Shown here one piece after another: positions 9,537-22,260 of a stretch of 64,000 nucleotides of DNA. The position numbers and the translations under genes are program-made. The stretch covers positions 1 through 64,000 of the forward strand of contig NZ_MLCN01000014.1 in the NCBI RefSeq assembly GCF_001982605.1, in the 5' to 3' direction. The DNA is from Alkanindiges hydrocarboniclasticus (GTDB taxonomy: Bacteria; Pseudomonadota; Gammaproteobacteria; Pseudomonadales; Moraxellaceae). The first letter of the stretch is position 1. Every line of letters begins with the position of its first letter. Below the pieces are notes generated by a model. It was not told where the DNA came from, searched no databases, and saw only the letters and a list, made by a program, of their open reading frames with translations.

Positions 9537-9593
9537 TAGTTTAGGAGCCGTAGGTTCCAACAATATTATGGCTATGATTCAGGGCAATTCTTT

Positions 9594-10085
9594 TTAAAGA
9601 GTGTTTTGTTGTTTAAGGTACTGCATTAGCAGTTGTGCAATCCGGTCAATGGCCTGCAAAATCACTTCCTCTGCCCCACCCTGAAACACCTCACGGTGGC
9701 TATAGGACTGCTGGTTAATAATCAGATGAAAAAACATGGTACCCACTGGCTTTTGTGGTGTTTCACTGCCACCTGGTGAAGCAAGCCCGGTAACCCCAAC
9801 AATAATATCGGCGCTAAAGAACTGTTTCACATTTTTGGCAATCGCTTCGGTCACCTCGGCAGATTCCGGGGTGAACTGGTCGATTAATTCCTTGGGTACT
9901 TTTAATAAATCCTGTTTGATACAGGCATCATAACAAACCAGACTGCCCAGCAGACATTTTCCAGCATGTTCAGTCATGGAAAACTCTGCAGCCAGACGCC
10001 CTGCGGTTGCACTTTCAACAAAAGCAATTTTTAGCTTTTGCTCCGCCAGTAGCTGGGTACATTGCTCAACATACTTTGAAGACAT
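9594..10085 (-). CDS. CinA C-terminal/PncC-like protein (nicotinamide-nucleotide amidohydrolase family)
   Basis: A 163-residue stand-alone CinA C-terminal domain. Family members such as E. coli PncC deamidate NMN to nicotinic acid mononucleotide in pyridine nucleotide recycling. Matching blocks are ESATAGRLAAEF, VGVTGLASPGGSE and KPVGTMFFHL. The usual ESCTGG block here reads ESATAGR, so the catalytic surroundings differ from PncC and activity cannot be assumed. It lies alone between the parS site and the gyrB terminator. Confidence 0.8.
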   Translation of the reverse strand: MSSKYVEQCTQLLAEQKLKIAFVESATAGRLAAEFSMTEHAGKCLLGSLVCYDACIKQDLLKVPKELIDQFTPESAEVTEAIAKNVKQFFSADIIVGVTGLASPGGSETPQKPVGTMFFHLIINQQSYSHREVFQGGAEEVILQAIDRIAQLLMQYLKQQNTL

Positions 10086-10234
10086 CTAAATGCGTCCTAA
10101 AAATTCCTTTACTGGTGTAAAACCTAGCATGGTTTATTTTGATGCCACGTTATGTTTTGGTTGAAGTTTTTTAGCGGAATGCATCTTTTAGTCCGGTTAT
10201 TAAACACAATATTTAAACCTAAAAATCAGCAATA

Positions 10235-10263
10235 AAAAAAGCTGCAACCTGTGCAGCTTTTTT
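10235..10263 (-). terminator. Terminator of the dnaA-dnaN-recF-gyrB block
   Basis: AAAAAAGCTGCA (10235-10246) pairs with TGCAGCTTTTTT (10252-10263), loop 5 nt, 23 bp after the gyrB stop. Probably bidirectional. Confidence 0.85.
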
Positions 10264-10285
10264 AGCTTAACTTTCAATAGCCAGA

Positions 10286-12823
<2,538 letters not shown>

Positions 12824-12843
12824 TTAATTCAAATGAGATGTTA

Positions 12844-13944
12844 CTAATTGTCAGAAAATGGCTGGGGCTGGACCTGTCCATTGCTGACTTCAAAAACAGC
12901 AGCCGGGACGCTCAGCACGTCCTGCATTTTCTGTACAGCACTGCCATTAAGGGTTGTGATAAAAACCTGACTATTTAAGCCGGCCAAGGTGGACAATAAA
13001 CGTCCCTGAGCAGTGTCATCCAGCTCGGCACTAAAATCGTCTAATAATACCACAGTTTCCTTGTTCAAGTCTTGCAGCAGATGTATTTGCGACAGCTTTA
13101 GTGCCACCATCAGCAGCTTTTTCTGGCCGCGGGACAGCACCTCATCGGCAAGGCCTAAAGGCGTCTTTAAACGCAAATCAGCACGATGTGGCCCATGTTG
13201 CGTGGTGGCGCGATCCATATCCTTATTGCGATGCTGTACCAGACTGGCAGCCAGTCCCTGCTCGCGATCAAACCCGGCAAGATAAGCCAGCGTAATATCA
13301 ATCTGGGGTAATAGCTGCTGGCGGTAATGCTCAAACAGAGGTTGCCACTGCCGCATCACTTTTTCACGCAGGCCATCAATTAGCTCACCATATTCTGCCA
13401 GGCCATGTTCCCAGCTCTGAATACTTTGCAGCCATAGTTTCTGATCACCCAGTGGATGCTTGAGCAGGTTATTGCGCTGTTTTAAGGCACGCTGGTAACG
13501 CAACCATAGACCATGAAACTCATGTTCCACGTGGAACATCAGCCAGTCCAGCAGTTGTCGCCGTGGCTTGGAACCGGTATCCAGCAGACTAATGGTATCG
13601 GGGTCAATCAGCTGGATGGGCAGCAGTTTGGCCAGTTCACTTTGGGTGGCAACAGTATCGCCATTGAGCCGAATAAGCTGTTCACCCGAAGCAAATTTTT
13701 GCAGGCCTAAACGATAATGGGTGGCTTCAGCATAAACCAGTCCATCCAGCTCACTATGCTGGATATATTGCTTAACCAGATTGGTACGAAAGGAGCGGCC
13801 TGTTGCAAGAATATGCACAGCTTCCAGAATAGATGACTTGCCGCTGCCATTGGCGCCATAAAAAATATTAAAGGGCTGAAGCTGTGTTAGCTCCACCCCT
13901 TTTAAATTACGGATACGCTCAATATGCAGGCGCTGTAAATGCAT
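12844..13944 (-). CDS. recF: DNA replication and repair protein RecF
   Basis: SMC-like ABC ATPase that helps load RecA at single-strand gaps. Walker A GANGSGKSS is at residues 30-38, with LSRGQKKLLMVALK as signature and VVLLDDFSAELD as Walker B. I chose ATG 13944 (366 residues) because the conserved N-terminus begins MHLQRLHIERIRNLKG; a TTG five codons upstream is the alternative. It lies 24 bp after dnaN in the same operon. A perfect parS lies inside the gene. Confidence 0.95.
   Translation of the reverse strand: MHLQRLHIERIRNLKGVELTQLQPFNIFYGANGSGKSSILEAVHILATGRSFRTNLVKQYIQHSELDGLVYAEATHYRLGLQKFASGEQLIRLNGDTVATQSELAKLLPIQLIDPDTISLLDTGSKPRRQLLDWLMFHVEHEFHGLWLRYQRALKQRNNLLKHPLGDQKLWLQSIQSWEHGLAEYGELIDGLREKVMRQWQPLFEHYRQQLLPQIDITLAYLAGFDREQGLAASLVQHRNKDMDRATTQHGPHRADLRLKTPLGLADEVLSRGQKKLLMVALKLSQIHLLQDLNKETVVLLDDFSAELDDTAQGRLLSTLAGLNSQVFITTLNGSAVQKMQDVLSVPAAVFEVSNGQVQPQPFSDN
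13523..13538. promoter_or_regulatory. parS site 3 (TGTTCCACGTGGAACA) inside recF
   Basis: A perfect 16-bp parS palindrome in the recF coding sequence, where it encodes MFHVEH. About 3 kb from oriC. Confidence 0.85.
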
Positions 13945-13968
13945 GGCAAACGGCCGCAATAACCGGCA

Positions 13969-15123
13969 TTAAACCCGCATTGGCATAACTACGTACAAAC
14001 TGCTGCTGGTACTTGGATCCTGCACCAAGGCACTCGCATTGGCTTCGGACAAGGTTAGCTGCACCTGATCACTGCTTAACACACCAATCACATCCAGCAG
14101 GTACTGGGCATTAAAGGACATCTCCAGACTATCCCCTTCATAGGAAATAGCCATGTCTTCAACCGCTTCATCCTGCTCGGGGTTATTGGCACGTAGTTGG
14201 AGTTCATTGTTTTTAAAGACCAGAAACACGCCACGCAGTTTTTCATTACTTAAAATGGCTACCCGTTGCAGCGACTGGCGGAACTGATCATGGTTAATCA
14301 GCACAATCTTGTTGCCATGGCGCGGCAAGACACGGCGATAATCCGGGAACTTGCCATCAATCAGCTTGGTGGTAAAACGCACCACAATATCGCTGTCTTT
14401 TTCTTTATCCTTGCCATTTAGGGTAATGCTGACATTCATCAGCTCACGGCCAATGATCAGGGTTAGTGGTTGTTCATCCACTGTCAGCAGGCGCTGTAGC
14501 TCTCCCACCGCCTTGCGCGGCACAATCGCTTGCAGGGTTTGCTGACCTTCAAAAAATGCTGAGGTTTCAGACAGGGCCAGACGGTGACCATCGGTAGTGA
14601 CGGCACGCAATTGCCCCTCACCCACTTCGATTAAAGTACCGGTTAAATAAAAACGTACATCCTGTACTGCCATGGCAAAGGCTGTTTTATCCAGCAGTTT
14701 TTTCAGTTCACTTTGCGCAACCTGTACGGATTCGCCAGCCACCATGCCATTGCTGGCCAGTAAAGGATAGTCTTCCGCCGGTAATGTTCCCAGCACAAAA
14801 CGGCTATTGCCGGACTTTAAAATACAGCGCTGGTCTTCTGTTACTTGCAGGTCAATCAGCGCAGCATTTGGCAATGATTTACAGATATCCACCAGCTTGC
14901 GGGCAGGTACAGTGGTTTCGCCGGCTTGCAGACAGGCACCACTGCCAAGCTGGGTACTGGCCACCAGTTCAACTTCCAGATCAGAGCCAGTTACCGTAAG
15001 TTGTTGCTCGGTAACCTGTAACTTGATATTGGACAAAATGCTTAAGGTATGACGACGCTCTACCGCCCCAACCACATGAGATAAAACGTTCAGTAGCAAG
15101 TCTTTGCTGATTTTCAGACGCAC
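13969..15123 (-). CDS. dnaN: DNA polymerase III sliding clamp, beta subunit
   Basis: Ring-shaped processivity factor that tethers DNA polymerases to DNA. The start is probably GTG 15123 (384 residues, VRLKISKDLLLNVL), since AGAGGAT sits just upstream; the open frame extends further without a better site. Three repeated clamp domains are expected. Recognisable blocks are LSETSAFFEG, FPDYRRVLP and the C-terminal YVVMPMRV. It lies between dnaA and recF in the replication operon. Confidence 0.96.
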   Translation of the reverse strand: MRLKISKDLLLNVLSHVVGAVERRHTLSILSNIKLQVTEQQLTVTGSDLEVELVASTQLGSGACLQAGETTVPARKLVDICKSLPNAALIDLQVTEDQRCILKSGNSRFVLGTLPAEDYPLLASNGMVAGESVQVAQSELKKLLDKTAFAMAVQDVRFYLTGTLIEVGEGQLRAVTTDGHRLALSETSAFFEGQQTLQAIVPRKAVGELQRLLTVDEQPLTLIIGRELMNVSITLNGKDKEKDSDIVVRFTTKLIDGKFPDYRRVLPRHGNKIVLINHDQFRQSLQRVAILSNEKLRGVFLVFKNNELQLRANNPEQDEAVEDMAISYEGDSLEMSFNAQYLLDVIGVLSSDQVQLTLSEANASALVQDPSTSSSLYVVMPMRV

Positions 15124-15258
15124 GCTGCTATCCTCTTTAAGGCAGTACAACACAACATTATTATGACAACATGGCTATTGGATTTAATGCTGGTTTGAAA
15201 TTAAAGCGAAAATGATTACAGAGCTAATCATATAAAAAAATATGGCTTATTGTGCCAG

Positions 15259-16644
15259 TTAACTCTGCAATAAGCGCAACAAATTTTGATAATCTTCGTT
15301 AAAGGCAGGATCAGACTGGCATAGCTCTCTAACCTTGTCACAGGCATGCATCACAGTGCTGTGATCGCGGCCGCCAAAGGCTTCGCCAATGTCAGGAAAA
15401 CTATCATTGGTCAGTTCACGGGCCAGTCCCATCGCAATCTGGCGTGGGCGTGCATAAATCCGGGTGCGCTTGGGCCCAATCAGCTCTTTTAGGGGAATAC
15501 GGAAAAATTCGCTCACCACCCGCTGGATATTATCAATACTCATGGTACGGGCACGGATTGCCAGCACATCCTTTAAGGATTCACGCACCACCTCAAGGTC
15601 AATAGTAGTGCCCTTAAAGCGTGAAATGGCCACAACCTTATTCAGGGCACCTTCCAGTTCGCGCACATTGGCCACCACCTGCTGGGCAATAAACAAGGCA
15701 CAGTTGCGCGGCAGTTCAATCCCATTACTTTCAGCTTTTTTGAGCAGGATTTCAATCCGGGTTTCCAGATCCGGCGGCTCTACTCCAACTGACAATCCCC
15801 AGGAAAAACGTGATACCAGACGTGGGTCCAGTTCAGTCAGTTCTTTGGGATAACGGTCTGAGGTCAGAATAATCTGTTTGGATTCATCCAGTAAGGCATT
15901 GAAAGTATGAAAAAATTCGACCAAACTGGCTTTGCCGGTCAGCAGGTGAATATCATCAACCAGCAACAAATCCAGTGAGCGGCAATTTTGCTTGAACTCA
16001 TCAATCTTGCCGCGCTGCAAGGCACTGACAAAATCCTGCACAAAGTTTTCCGAGGTCATATAAATCACCCGGGCATTAGGCTTGGCCTGCAACAAGGCAT
16101 TGCCAACCGCATGCATGAGGTGAGTCTTGCCCAGACCGGTAGGCCCATATAAAAACAGTGGATTGTGTTGTGATTCCCCCAACTGGGTCAGGACCCGGCG
16201 GCAGGTTTCAGCGGCCATCTGGTTAGAACGGCCTTCAACAAATAAAGCAAAGGTAAATTGCGGATTAAGCTGGCGTTTTTTTTGAGTCGGTGGGGCTTTG
16301 CTATCATCGGCTTCAAGAGCAGCCTTGCGCTCCCGCCCTGCCCCGTTGCTGATTTCAGTGGCTGCATGAGCGCTTGCTGGCTCGGCAGTCTGCGAAATAA
16401 CTTCACCCGGCCGCGAATCAACCTGAATATGAACTTCAGAAATGCGTCCAGCACTGGCCTTGTTGACCAGATGACGGATCTGGTCCAGATGATGTTCCTG
16501 GATATAGCGGGTCCAGTAATGATTCGGCGCAAGCAGCACCAGCGCGTTGTCACGTTCTTCAGCATGAAGCGGACGAATCCACATCGTGAATACATTATCC
16601 GACAACTCATGCCGCAGTGTATTCAGACATTCGGCCCAGATCAT
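15259..16644 (-). CDS. dnaA: Chromosomal replication initiator DnaA
   Basis: Binds DnaA boxes at oriC and opens the duplex. The 461-residue protein shows domain I (residues 1-80, with DNVFTMWIRPL), a variable linker (about 85-130), the AAA+ domain with Walker A GPTGLGKT at 167-174 and Walker B LLLVDDIHLL, and domain IV with the DNA-binding signature GGRDHSTVMHACDKV. It points away from the 0.8-kb oriC region and heads the dnaA-dnaN-recF-gyrB operon. Confidence 0.97.
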   Translation of the reverse strand: MIWAECLNTLRHELSDNVFTMWIRPLHAEERDNALVLLAPNHYWTRYIQEHHLDQIRHLVNKASAGRISEVHIQVDSRPGEVISQTAEPASAHAATEISNGAGRERKAALEADDSKAPPTQKKRQLNPQFTFALFVEGRSNQMAAETCRRVLTQLGESQHNPLFLYGPTGLGKTHLMHAVGNALLQAKPNARVIYMTSENFVQDFVSALQRGKIDEFKQNCRSLDLLLVDDIHLLTGKASLVEFFHTFNALLDESKQIILTSDRYPKELTELDPRLVSRFSWGLSVGVEPPDLETRIEILLKKAESNGIELPRNCALFIAQQVVANVRELEGALNKVVAISRFKGTTIDLEVVRESLKDVLAIRARTMSIDNIQRVVSEFFRIPLKELIGPKRTRIYARPRQIAMGLARELTNDSFPDIGEAFGGRDHSTVMHACDKVRELCQSDPAFNEDYQNLLRLLQS

Positions 16645-17402
16645 GACACCCCCATAGAACGATGAACAATAAAAAAATGAACTAACGACAACCAGCGCTA
16701 ATTAACTACGACATATCTCATGCACATCCGGGACTTTATTAGTGCTCACTTCCTGATGAGGACAGCATTCTAACCAACTTATCAACATCTGTCATGACAA
16801 CCGTTCCCTGTGTTGCTGCTTTCTTGAACATTAAATTCATTTTCTACAAATTTAAATTTAAAGCAGGCTGTGGAAAACTTCTTGGATAATCCTGTGGATA
16901 AAATAATACCCAAACTTATCCACAATTCATACACAAATCTTAACTATTTTTATCCACAGGCTAAGTTATTGTTCTTCAATTAAAAAACATCCATTTCCAC
17001 AGAAAATCCCTTCCCTAATAATAATAACCTTGAATTTAATAAAAATAAATTTATATTACTGGCTCGCCAGATTGGGGATAAATAAGATTTTAAATTTAAA
17101 TTCAAAAAATTGAGATGGAGTGAGTCCGAGTGATCTGAACAGATGCACTAAAATATAATAAGATTGTGGATAACTTTCAATAATAACTTATTTTCTGTAC
17201 CCATTTTATTGATTTAAAATGATTTTATTTTTATAAAGATACTGTGAATAATTTTGTGGATAACCAGATTAATACTTAAAACCCGTCATTTAGTTAAAAA
17301 ATGAAGTTTATTATCAGTAAGTTACATATAATAATTACTAAATCAATATTTCAGTCCATCAGGCATTAGCACAAAAAAATGGCAGCAAACAAGGGCTTTT
17401 GT
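16645..17402. other. oriC: Chromosomal replication origin oriC
   Basis: AT-rich intergenic region between dnaA and rpmH, the usual origin position in Pseudomonas and Acinetobacter. Five perfect DnaA boxes: 16893-16901 (minus), 16916-16924 (plus), 16950-16958 (plus), 17165-17173 (minus) and 17255-17263 (minus). One-mismatch boxes lie at 16779, 16869, 17073 and 17243. The very AT-rich stretch 17010-17070 and the TTTAAATTCAAA element at 17095-17106 are the likely unwinding region. GATC is rare, so Dam/SeqA-style control is not suggested. Confidence 0.9.
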
Positions 17403-17431
17403 TTGACACAGCCCGCATAGGTCAATAAAAT
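17403..17431 (+). promoter_or_regulatory. rpmH promoter
   Basis: TTGACA (17403-17408), a 17-bp spacer, TAAAAT (17426-17431), 32 bp before the rpmH start. A near-consensus housekeeping promoter at the right edge of oriC. Confidence 0.75.
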
Positions 17432-17454
17432 CGCGTTCTTTTTGTCAGCTTTGA

Positions 17455-17598
<144 letters not shown>

Positions 17599-17636
17599 GC
17601 GGTTAAACGTGAACAGACGCGTGCGCGTCGGGTAAC

Positions 17637-18041
17637 ATGACATCGTTTGCATTTCAACCAGAATGCAGGCTACTGACAACTGCCGATTTTAAGGCAGTGT
17701 TTGACCATGCCATGTATAAAGTCCATCAATCTGGTTTTTTGGTATTGGCAATCAAGCGCAATGCTGAATCTTCTCAAAGCCGTATCGGCATTGTGGTGGC
17801 CAAACGAAAAATCAAGCGCGCACATGAACGCAACCGCTTTAAACGGTTGACCCGAGAAAGTTTCCGGCTGCACCAGCAACAGCTACCTGCACTTGATATT
17901 ATTGTGATGGCAAAGCAAGGCGCCGATCACATTGACAACCCGCAATTGCATCAGGAATTGCAAAATGCCTGGCGCATGCTACATACCCGGGTTAAAAAAC
18001 AGCAGCTGATCCAGCAGCCTATTTCTCCTCCAGTGATGTAA
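17637..18041 (+). CDS. rnpA: Ribonuclease P protein component
   Basis: Protein subunit that helps the RNase P RNA cleave tRNA 5' leaders. The 134-residue basic protein has the family signature [20 protein letters not shown] (about residues 60-79), followed by [10 protein letters not shown]. It lies 38 bp after rpmH, the standard bacterial pair. Confidence 0.95.
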   Translation: MTSFAFQPECRLLTTADFKAVFDHAMYKVHQSGFLVLAIKRNAESSQSRIGIVVAKRKIKRAHERNRFKRLTRESFRLHQQQLPALDIIVMAKQGADHIDNPQLHQELQNAWRMLHTRVKKQQLIQQPISPPVM

Positions 18042-18052
18042 AGGGCAAGCCA

Positions 18053-18349
18053 ATGGCTCGTTTTTTACACTGGTTGATCCGATTTTATCAAATTGCCATC
18101 AGTCCATTGCTTGGCCCCCGATGCCGCTATACGCCTACCTGTTCCCAATATGCCCTTGAGGCCGTTGCCCTGCATGGCGCAGGCTATGGCAGCTGGCTGG
18201 CCTGTAAACGGGTATGCCGCTGTCATCCGTGGGGCGGGCATGGCTATGATCCGGTGCCTTCGATACGGCAACCGATGCGCCAATTTATATCGTTTCAGCC
18301 GCTTGATGCAAAGCAGGTAAAACCTGGCATTCCGTTTCGGCAATGCTAG
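18053..18349 (+). CDS. yidD: Membrane protein insertion efficiency factor YidD
   Basis: A 98-residue small basic protein associated with the inner membrane that assists YidC. It shows the family block [17 protein letters not shown] (about residues 21-37) and [13 protein letters not shown]. It sits between rnpA (11 bp) and yidC (36 bp), the conserved order. Confidence 0.94.
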   Translation: MARFLHWLIRFYQIAISPLLGPRCRYTPTCSQYALEAVALHGAGYGSWLACKRVCRCHPWGGHGYDPVPSIRQPMRQFISFQPLDAKQVKPGIPFRQC

Positions 18350-18385
18350 GCGTTTCAGACAGCTTTATTTTTTGGGGTAAGCACT

Positions 18386-20089
18386 ATGCAACAGTGGGGC
18401 AGAATTGCAATTCTGGCAGCCATGTTTGTGACGGCGTATTTAATTATCTTGGCGTGGCAAAAAGACTATGGTCCAGACGCCCAGGTAAACCAGCCACCAG
18501 CAGCCATTGCACCAAAAGCAGTGTCACCGGCGGACATACCCAATGCTTCTGGCACTGGTACAGCCACCGATATTCCATCCACCGCTTCGGCCACCGCCGC
18601 AAATCCTGCAGTGACTAATCCTGCTGCAACCACCAGTAACCTGATAGAAGTCACCACTGACGTTTACCATTTGTGGATTAATCCCAAGGGGGGTGACGTG
18701 GTGCGTGCTGAATTGCTTCAGCATGACCTGAACAAGAATCAGGAAAACAAACCGTTTGTCATACTGGAAAACGATGCCAACCGGGTCTATATCGCCCAGT
18801 CTGGCCTGATTGGCACCAATGGCCCGGATGCCAGTACGGGTGGACGACCCAATTTTGAAACTGAAAGCAAACAGTACAAACTGGCTGCCGGACAGCAGTC
18901 GCTGGTGGTGCCTTTGGTGTATCAGGCCGCCAACGGGGTAGAAATTATCAAGAATTTTACCTTCAAGGCGGGTGAATATCCGATTGGGGTAAGCTACCGG
19001 ATTATTAACCGTGGCAGTCAGCCATGGCAAGGCCAAATGTTCGGCCAGATCAAGCGCGACAGCAGTGCTGATCCCAGCAAGAGTCATCAGGGTATTTTCC
19101 AACTGGGTACTTATCTGGGCGGTGCCTGGGGTACGCCGGATGAGCAGTATAACAAACTTAAGTTTGATGATTTTCAGTCTGATGGCTTAAGCCAGCAAGC
19201 AAAAGGCGGCTGGGTGGGTGTGGTTCAGCATTACTTTGTGACTGCCTGGATTCCCGATGCCAAATACAATGCCACGCTGGAATCACGCAAAGTGGGTGAG
19301 GACAATGTAATTGGCTTCCGTACACCGCTGATTAATGTGCCTGCGGGCAAGCAAATGGATGTTAGTGCCACGTTGTATACAGGTCCGAAGATACAGTCCG
19401 AGTTAAAAGACCTGGCTGCTGGCCTGAACCAGACTGTAGATTATGGCTGGTTGTGGCCAATTGCCCAGGTGCTGTTTATGGGCCTGAAGTTCTTCTATGG
19501 CATTGTAGGTAACTGGGGCTGGGCGATTATCCTGCTGACCTGTGCGGTCAAGCTGGTGCTGTTTCCGTTATCGGCCAAAAGCTATCGCTCGATGGCCAAA
19601 ATGCGGGTGATTGCACCAGAAATGCAGCGCCTGAAAGAAGAACATGGCGAAGACCGCATGAAGTTTTCGCAGGAAATGATGGCACTGTACAAGAAGGAGC
19701 AGGTGAATCCGTTATCGGGCTGTCTGCCGTTGTTGCTGCAAATGCCGATTTTCCTGGCCCTGTACTGGGTCCTGATGGAAAGTGTGGAATTGCGTCATGC
19801 GCCATGGCTGGGCTGGATTCAGGATTTGTCCGCTATGGATCCGCTGTTCATTTTGCCACTGATCATGGGTGTCACCATGTATGTGCAGCAAATGCTGAAC
19901 CCACAGCCGACTGATCCGATGCAGGCCAAGGTGTTCAAGCTGATGCCGATTATCTTTACGGTGTTCCTGCTGTTCTTCCCGTCAGGTCTGGTACTGTACT
20001 GGATTGTGAACAACCTGCTGACTATTTTGCAGCAATGGCTTGTTAACCGTGCAATTGCCAAGGAAGCAGCGGCCAGATCAGCGAGCTAA
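18386..20089 (+). CDS. yidC: Membrane protein insertase YidC
   Basis: Inserts and folds inner-membrane proteins alone or with SecYEG. The 567-residue protein has an N-terminal membrane anchor (residues 6-22), a Pro/Ala/Thr-rich linker, a large periplasmic domain (about 90-340), and the conserved core with AIILLTCAVKLVLFPLSAKS and NPLSGCLPLLLQMPIFLALYW. Length is close to gammaproteobacterial YidC. A terminator follows. Confidence 0.96.
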   Translation: MQQWGRIAILAAMFVTAYLIILAWQKDYGPDAQVNQPPAAIAPKAVSPADIPNASGTGTATDIPSTASATAANPAVTNPAATTSNLIEVTTDVYHLWINPKGGDVVRAELLQHDLNKNQENKPFVILENDANRVYIAQSGLIGTNGPDASTGGRPNFETESKQYKLAAGQQSLVVPLVYQAANGVEIIKNFTFKAGEYPIGVSYRIINRGSQPWQGQMFGQIKRDSSADPSKSHQGIFQLGTYLGGAWGTPDEQYNKLKFDDFQSDGLSQQAKGGWVGVVQHYFVTAWIPDAKYNATLESRKVGEDNVIGFRTPLINVPAGKQMDVSATLYTGPKIQSELKDLAAGLNQTVDYGWLWPIAQVLFMGLKFFYGIVGNWGWAIILLTCAVKLVLFPLSAKSYRSMAKMRVIAPEMQRLKEEHGEDRMKFSQEMMALYKKEQVNPLSGCLPLLLQMPIFLALYWVLMESVELRHAPWLGWIQDLSAMDPLFILPLIMGVTMYVQQMLNPQPTDPMQAKVFKLMPIIFTVFLLFFPSGLVLYWIVNNLLTILQQWLVNRAIAKEAAARSAS

Positions 20090-20118
20090 TGATCAGTTCA
20101 TTCTTGCCATATGTTTTT

Positions 20119-20157
20119 AAAAACCGCCTGAAGTGATACGCTTGGGCGGTTTTTTTA
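20119..20157 (+). terminator. Terminator after yidC
   Basis: AAAAACCGCC (20119-20128) pairs with GGCGGTTTTT (20145-20154), followed by more T residues. It separates the rpmH-yidC operon from mnmE. Confidence 0.85.
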
Positions 20158-20204
20158 TGCCTGCTGTTTAACGATCCGTTTACCTGTTTGTTTGAGATGC
20201 CATC

Positions 20205-21557
20205 ATGACGCCAACCACCACCATTGCTGCCATCGCCACACCGCAGGGACGCGGTGGCGTTGGGGTTATCCGCCTGTCTGGCCCCAATGCCTTTGCCATT
20301 GCCGAAGCCTTAACCAGTAAGCCGCTACCTGCGCCACGCATGGCCGCCTTTCGCCAGTTTTGCGATGCACAGGGTGAGGTAATTGATGAAGGGCTGATTT
20401 TATGTTTTCCGGCGCCGCATTCGTTTACCGGTGAGCAGGTGGTGGAGGTGCAGGGCCATGGCGGGGTAGTGGTGCAAAACGCCCTGTTGACACGCCTGCT
20501 GAGCCTTGGGGCAACCGCAGCCAGGGCGGGAGAGTTTTCCCTGCGTGCCTTTGAAAATGGCAAGATGGATCTGGTGCAGGCCGAAGCCATTAGTGACCTG
20601 ATTGATGCCAGCAGTCAGGCAGCAGCCCGTTCGGCGGTACGCTCGCTACAAGGTGCATTTTCAGCGCGGGTCAATGCCGTGCTGGAACAATTGATTCATT
20701 TGCGCCTGCATGTGGAAGCTGCGATTGATTTTCCTGAAGAAGAAATTGATTTTCTGGCCGATGGCCGGATATTAACCCTGCTGGAGCAGGTACAGGAAGC
20801 TGTGGCACAGGTGCAAAAATCGGCCAAGCAGGGCCAGTTATTGCGCGAAGGGTTACAGGTGGTAATTGCTGGCAAGCCGAATGCCGGCAAGTCCAGCCTG
20901 CTAAATGCACTGGCCGGGGTTGACCGGGCAATTGTCACCGACATTGCAGGGACTACCCGTGATGTCCTGCATGAAAAAATTACCTTGAATGGCTTGCCCA
21001 TTACCCTGACGGACACAGCTGGTCTGCGTGAAACGGGTGATATTGTCGAGCAGGAAGGTATCAAGCGGGCTTATAAGGAAATTGAACAGGCGGACTTGCT
21101 GCTGCTGGTTTATGACCTGACCACGGACGATGATCCACTGGCACTGGCTGATGGTTTTTTTCACCAGCTGGATCACAAGCGTTTGCTGTTGATCGCCAAC
21201 AAGGCTGATCTGGCCGGGCAAACCCCGCAACAGGATGAACTTAACGGCTTTAGACGCATTGTGTTGTCGGCGCGGCAGGAAAGTGGCCTAGAGACGCTTA
21301 TACAGGCGATTAGCGCGCATGCTGGCTACCAGCCTGAGGAAACCACCTTTATTGCCCGTACGCGCCATCTGGACGCAATGATGCGTTGCCAGCAGCACTT
21401 GGCCGATGCCCGGGTACAACTGGTTGAGTTTTATGCTGGCGAGCTTATGGCAGAAGCCCTGCGGCTGGCCCAAAATGCCTTGAGCGAAATTACTGGTGAA
21501 TTTAGTGCGGATGATTTACTGGGCAAGATTTTTGGCAGTTTTTGTATTGGCAAGTAA
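20205..21557 (+). CDS. mnmE: tRNA modification GTPase MnmE
   Basis: With MnmG it makes the 5-carboxymethylaminomethyl group on the wobble uridine of certain tRNAs. The 450-residue protein has a folate-binding N-terminal domain (IAAIATPQGRGGVGVIRLSG), a G domain inserted in a helical domain (G1 GKPNAGKSS near residue 225, DTAGLRET, NKAD), and the invariant C-terminal CIGK. It is the last gene of the conserved origin-right block; mnmG is not in the window. Confidence 0.96.
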   Translation: MTPTTTIAAIATPQGRGGVGVIRLSGPNAFAIAEALTSKPLPAPRMAAFRQFCDAQGEVIDEGLILCFPAPHSFTGEQVVEVQGHGGVVVQNALLTRLLSLGATAARAGEFSLRAFENGKMDLVQAEAISDLIDASSQAAARSAVRSLQGAFSARVNAVLEQLIHLRLHVEAAIDFPEEEIDFLADGRILTLLEQVQEAVAQVQKSAKQGQLLREGLQVVIAGKPNAGKSSLLNALAGVDRAIVTDIAGTTRDVLHEKITLNGLPITLTDTAGLRETGDIVEQEGIKRAYKEIEQADLLLLVYDLTTDDDPLALADGFFHQLDHKRLLLIANKADLAGQTPQQDELNGFRRIVLSARQESGLETLIQAISAHAGYQPEETTFIARTRHLDAMMRCQQHLADARVQLVEFYAGELMAEALRLAQNALSEITGEFSADDLLGKIFGSFCIGK

Positions 21558-21702
21558 ATTAAAACACGCAAAATTGGTAGAGTAATTATAATAGTAAAAA
21601 GCCATGAGCAATCAGGTAATAGAGGCATAGCAAGACTTGCATACAGCCAAAATTGTGCTGACGCCTTGGCCAGCACAATCAGGTAATTAGGGCTTAAGTT
21701 AT

Positions 21703-22260
21703 TTATTTAATAGAGTCACTGATTTGCTCAGCCATTTGTAAATGCATGGCCACTGCCGCACGGGTCATAGTCAGGTGGTTGCGCAGATCAGCATGCTGGG
21801 CATTGGGGATCAGCTTCTTATCAATGGTTTCCAGTACCATTTTATGCACTTTAACCTGACTTTCCATATAAGTTTCATCAAAGTCCTTGGCATCTGCCTT
21901 GTTAAGTTTCATGACCACGTCATTGCTGTCTTTTTGCAGTTTCATGCTGAGGTGATTGGTTTGTGGCGTCATGTTGGCGCTAGTCAGCAACGCCTGTCCT
22001 TTCTGGTCATTCTGGGTATGTTCAGTCACCATGCGCTGGGCAAAGCTTCTGACATCGGCACGCTGCGCTTTTTGCAGGGCAATCTGGCCCTGACTAATTT
22101 CACCCATGTTGGCGGTGTGCAGAACCGATAAAATCTGGGCATCACTCATCTTGGCTTTCATCATGGACATGCCATCGCCATCACCCATGCCATCCATACT
22201 TTGGCAGCCCGTCATGGCAACCAGCACACCCAGTAGCGCTCCAGTAGCAATAATTTTCAT
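21703..22260 (-). CDS. DUF4142 lipoprotein
   Basis: A 185-residue predicted lipoprotein. The signal peptide ends at lipobox MTGC (Cys18), followed by a Gly/Asp/Met-rich spacer (SMDGMGDGDGMSMM) and then a helical DUF4142 domain (ILSVLHTANMGEISQGQIAL to the end) of ferritin-like fold whose role is unknown. I chose ATG 22260 because GAGG lies 7 nt upstream. The histidine/methionine content could hint at metal contact, but this is inference. Confidence 0.82.
   Translation of the reverse strand: MKIIATGALLGVLVAMTGCQSMDGMGDGDGMSMMKAKMSDAQILSVLHTANMGEISQGQIALQKAQRADVRSFAQRMVTEHTQNDQKGQALLTSANMTPQTNHLSMKLQKDSNDVVMKLNKADAKDFDETYMESQVKVHKMVLETIDKKLIPNAQHADLRNHLTMTRAAVAMHLQMAEQISDSIK

Noticed and set aside
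18524-19102. 192-residue minus-strand frame inside yidC
   Set aside because: Fully antisense to a clear yidC; no start signal.
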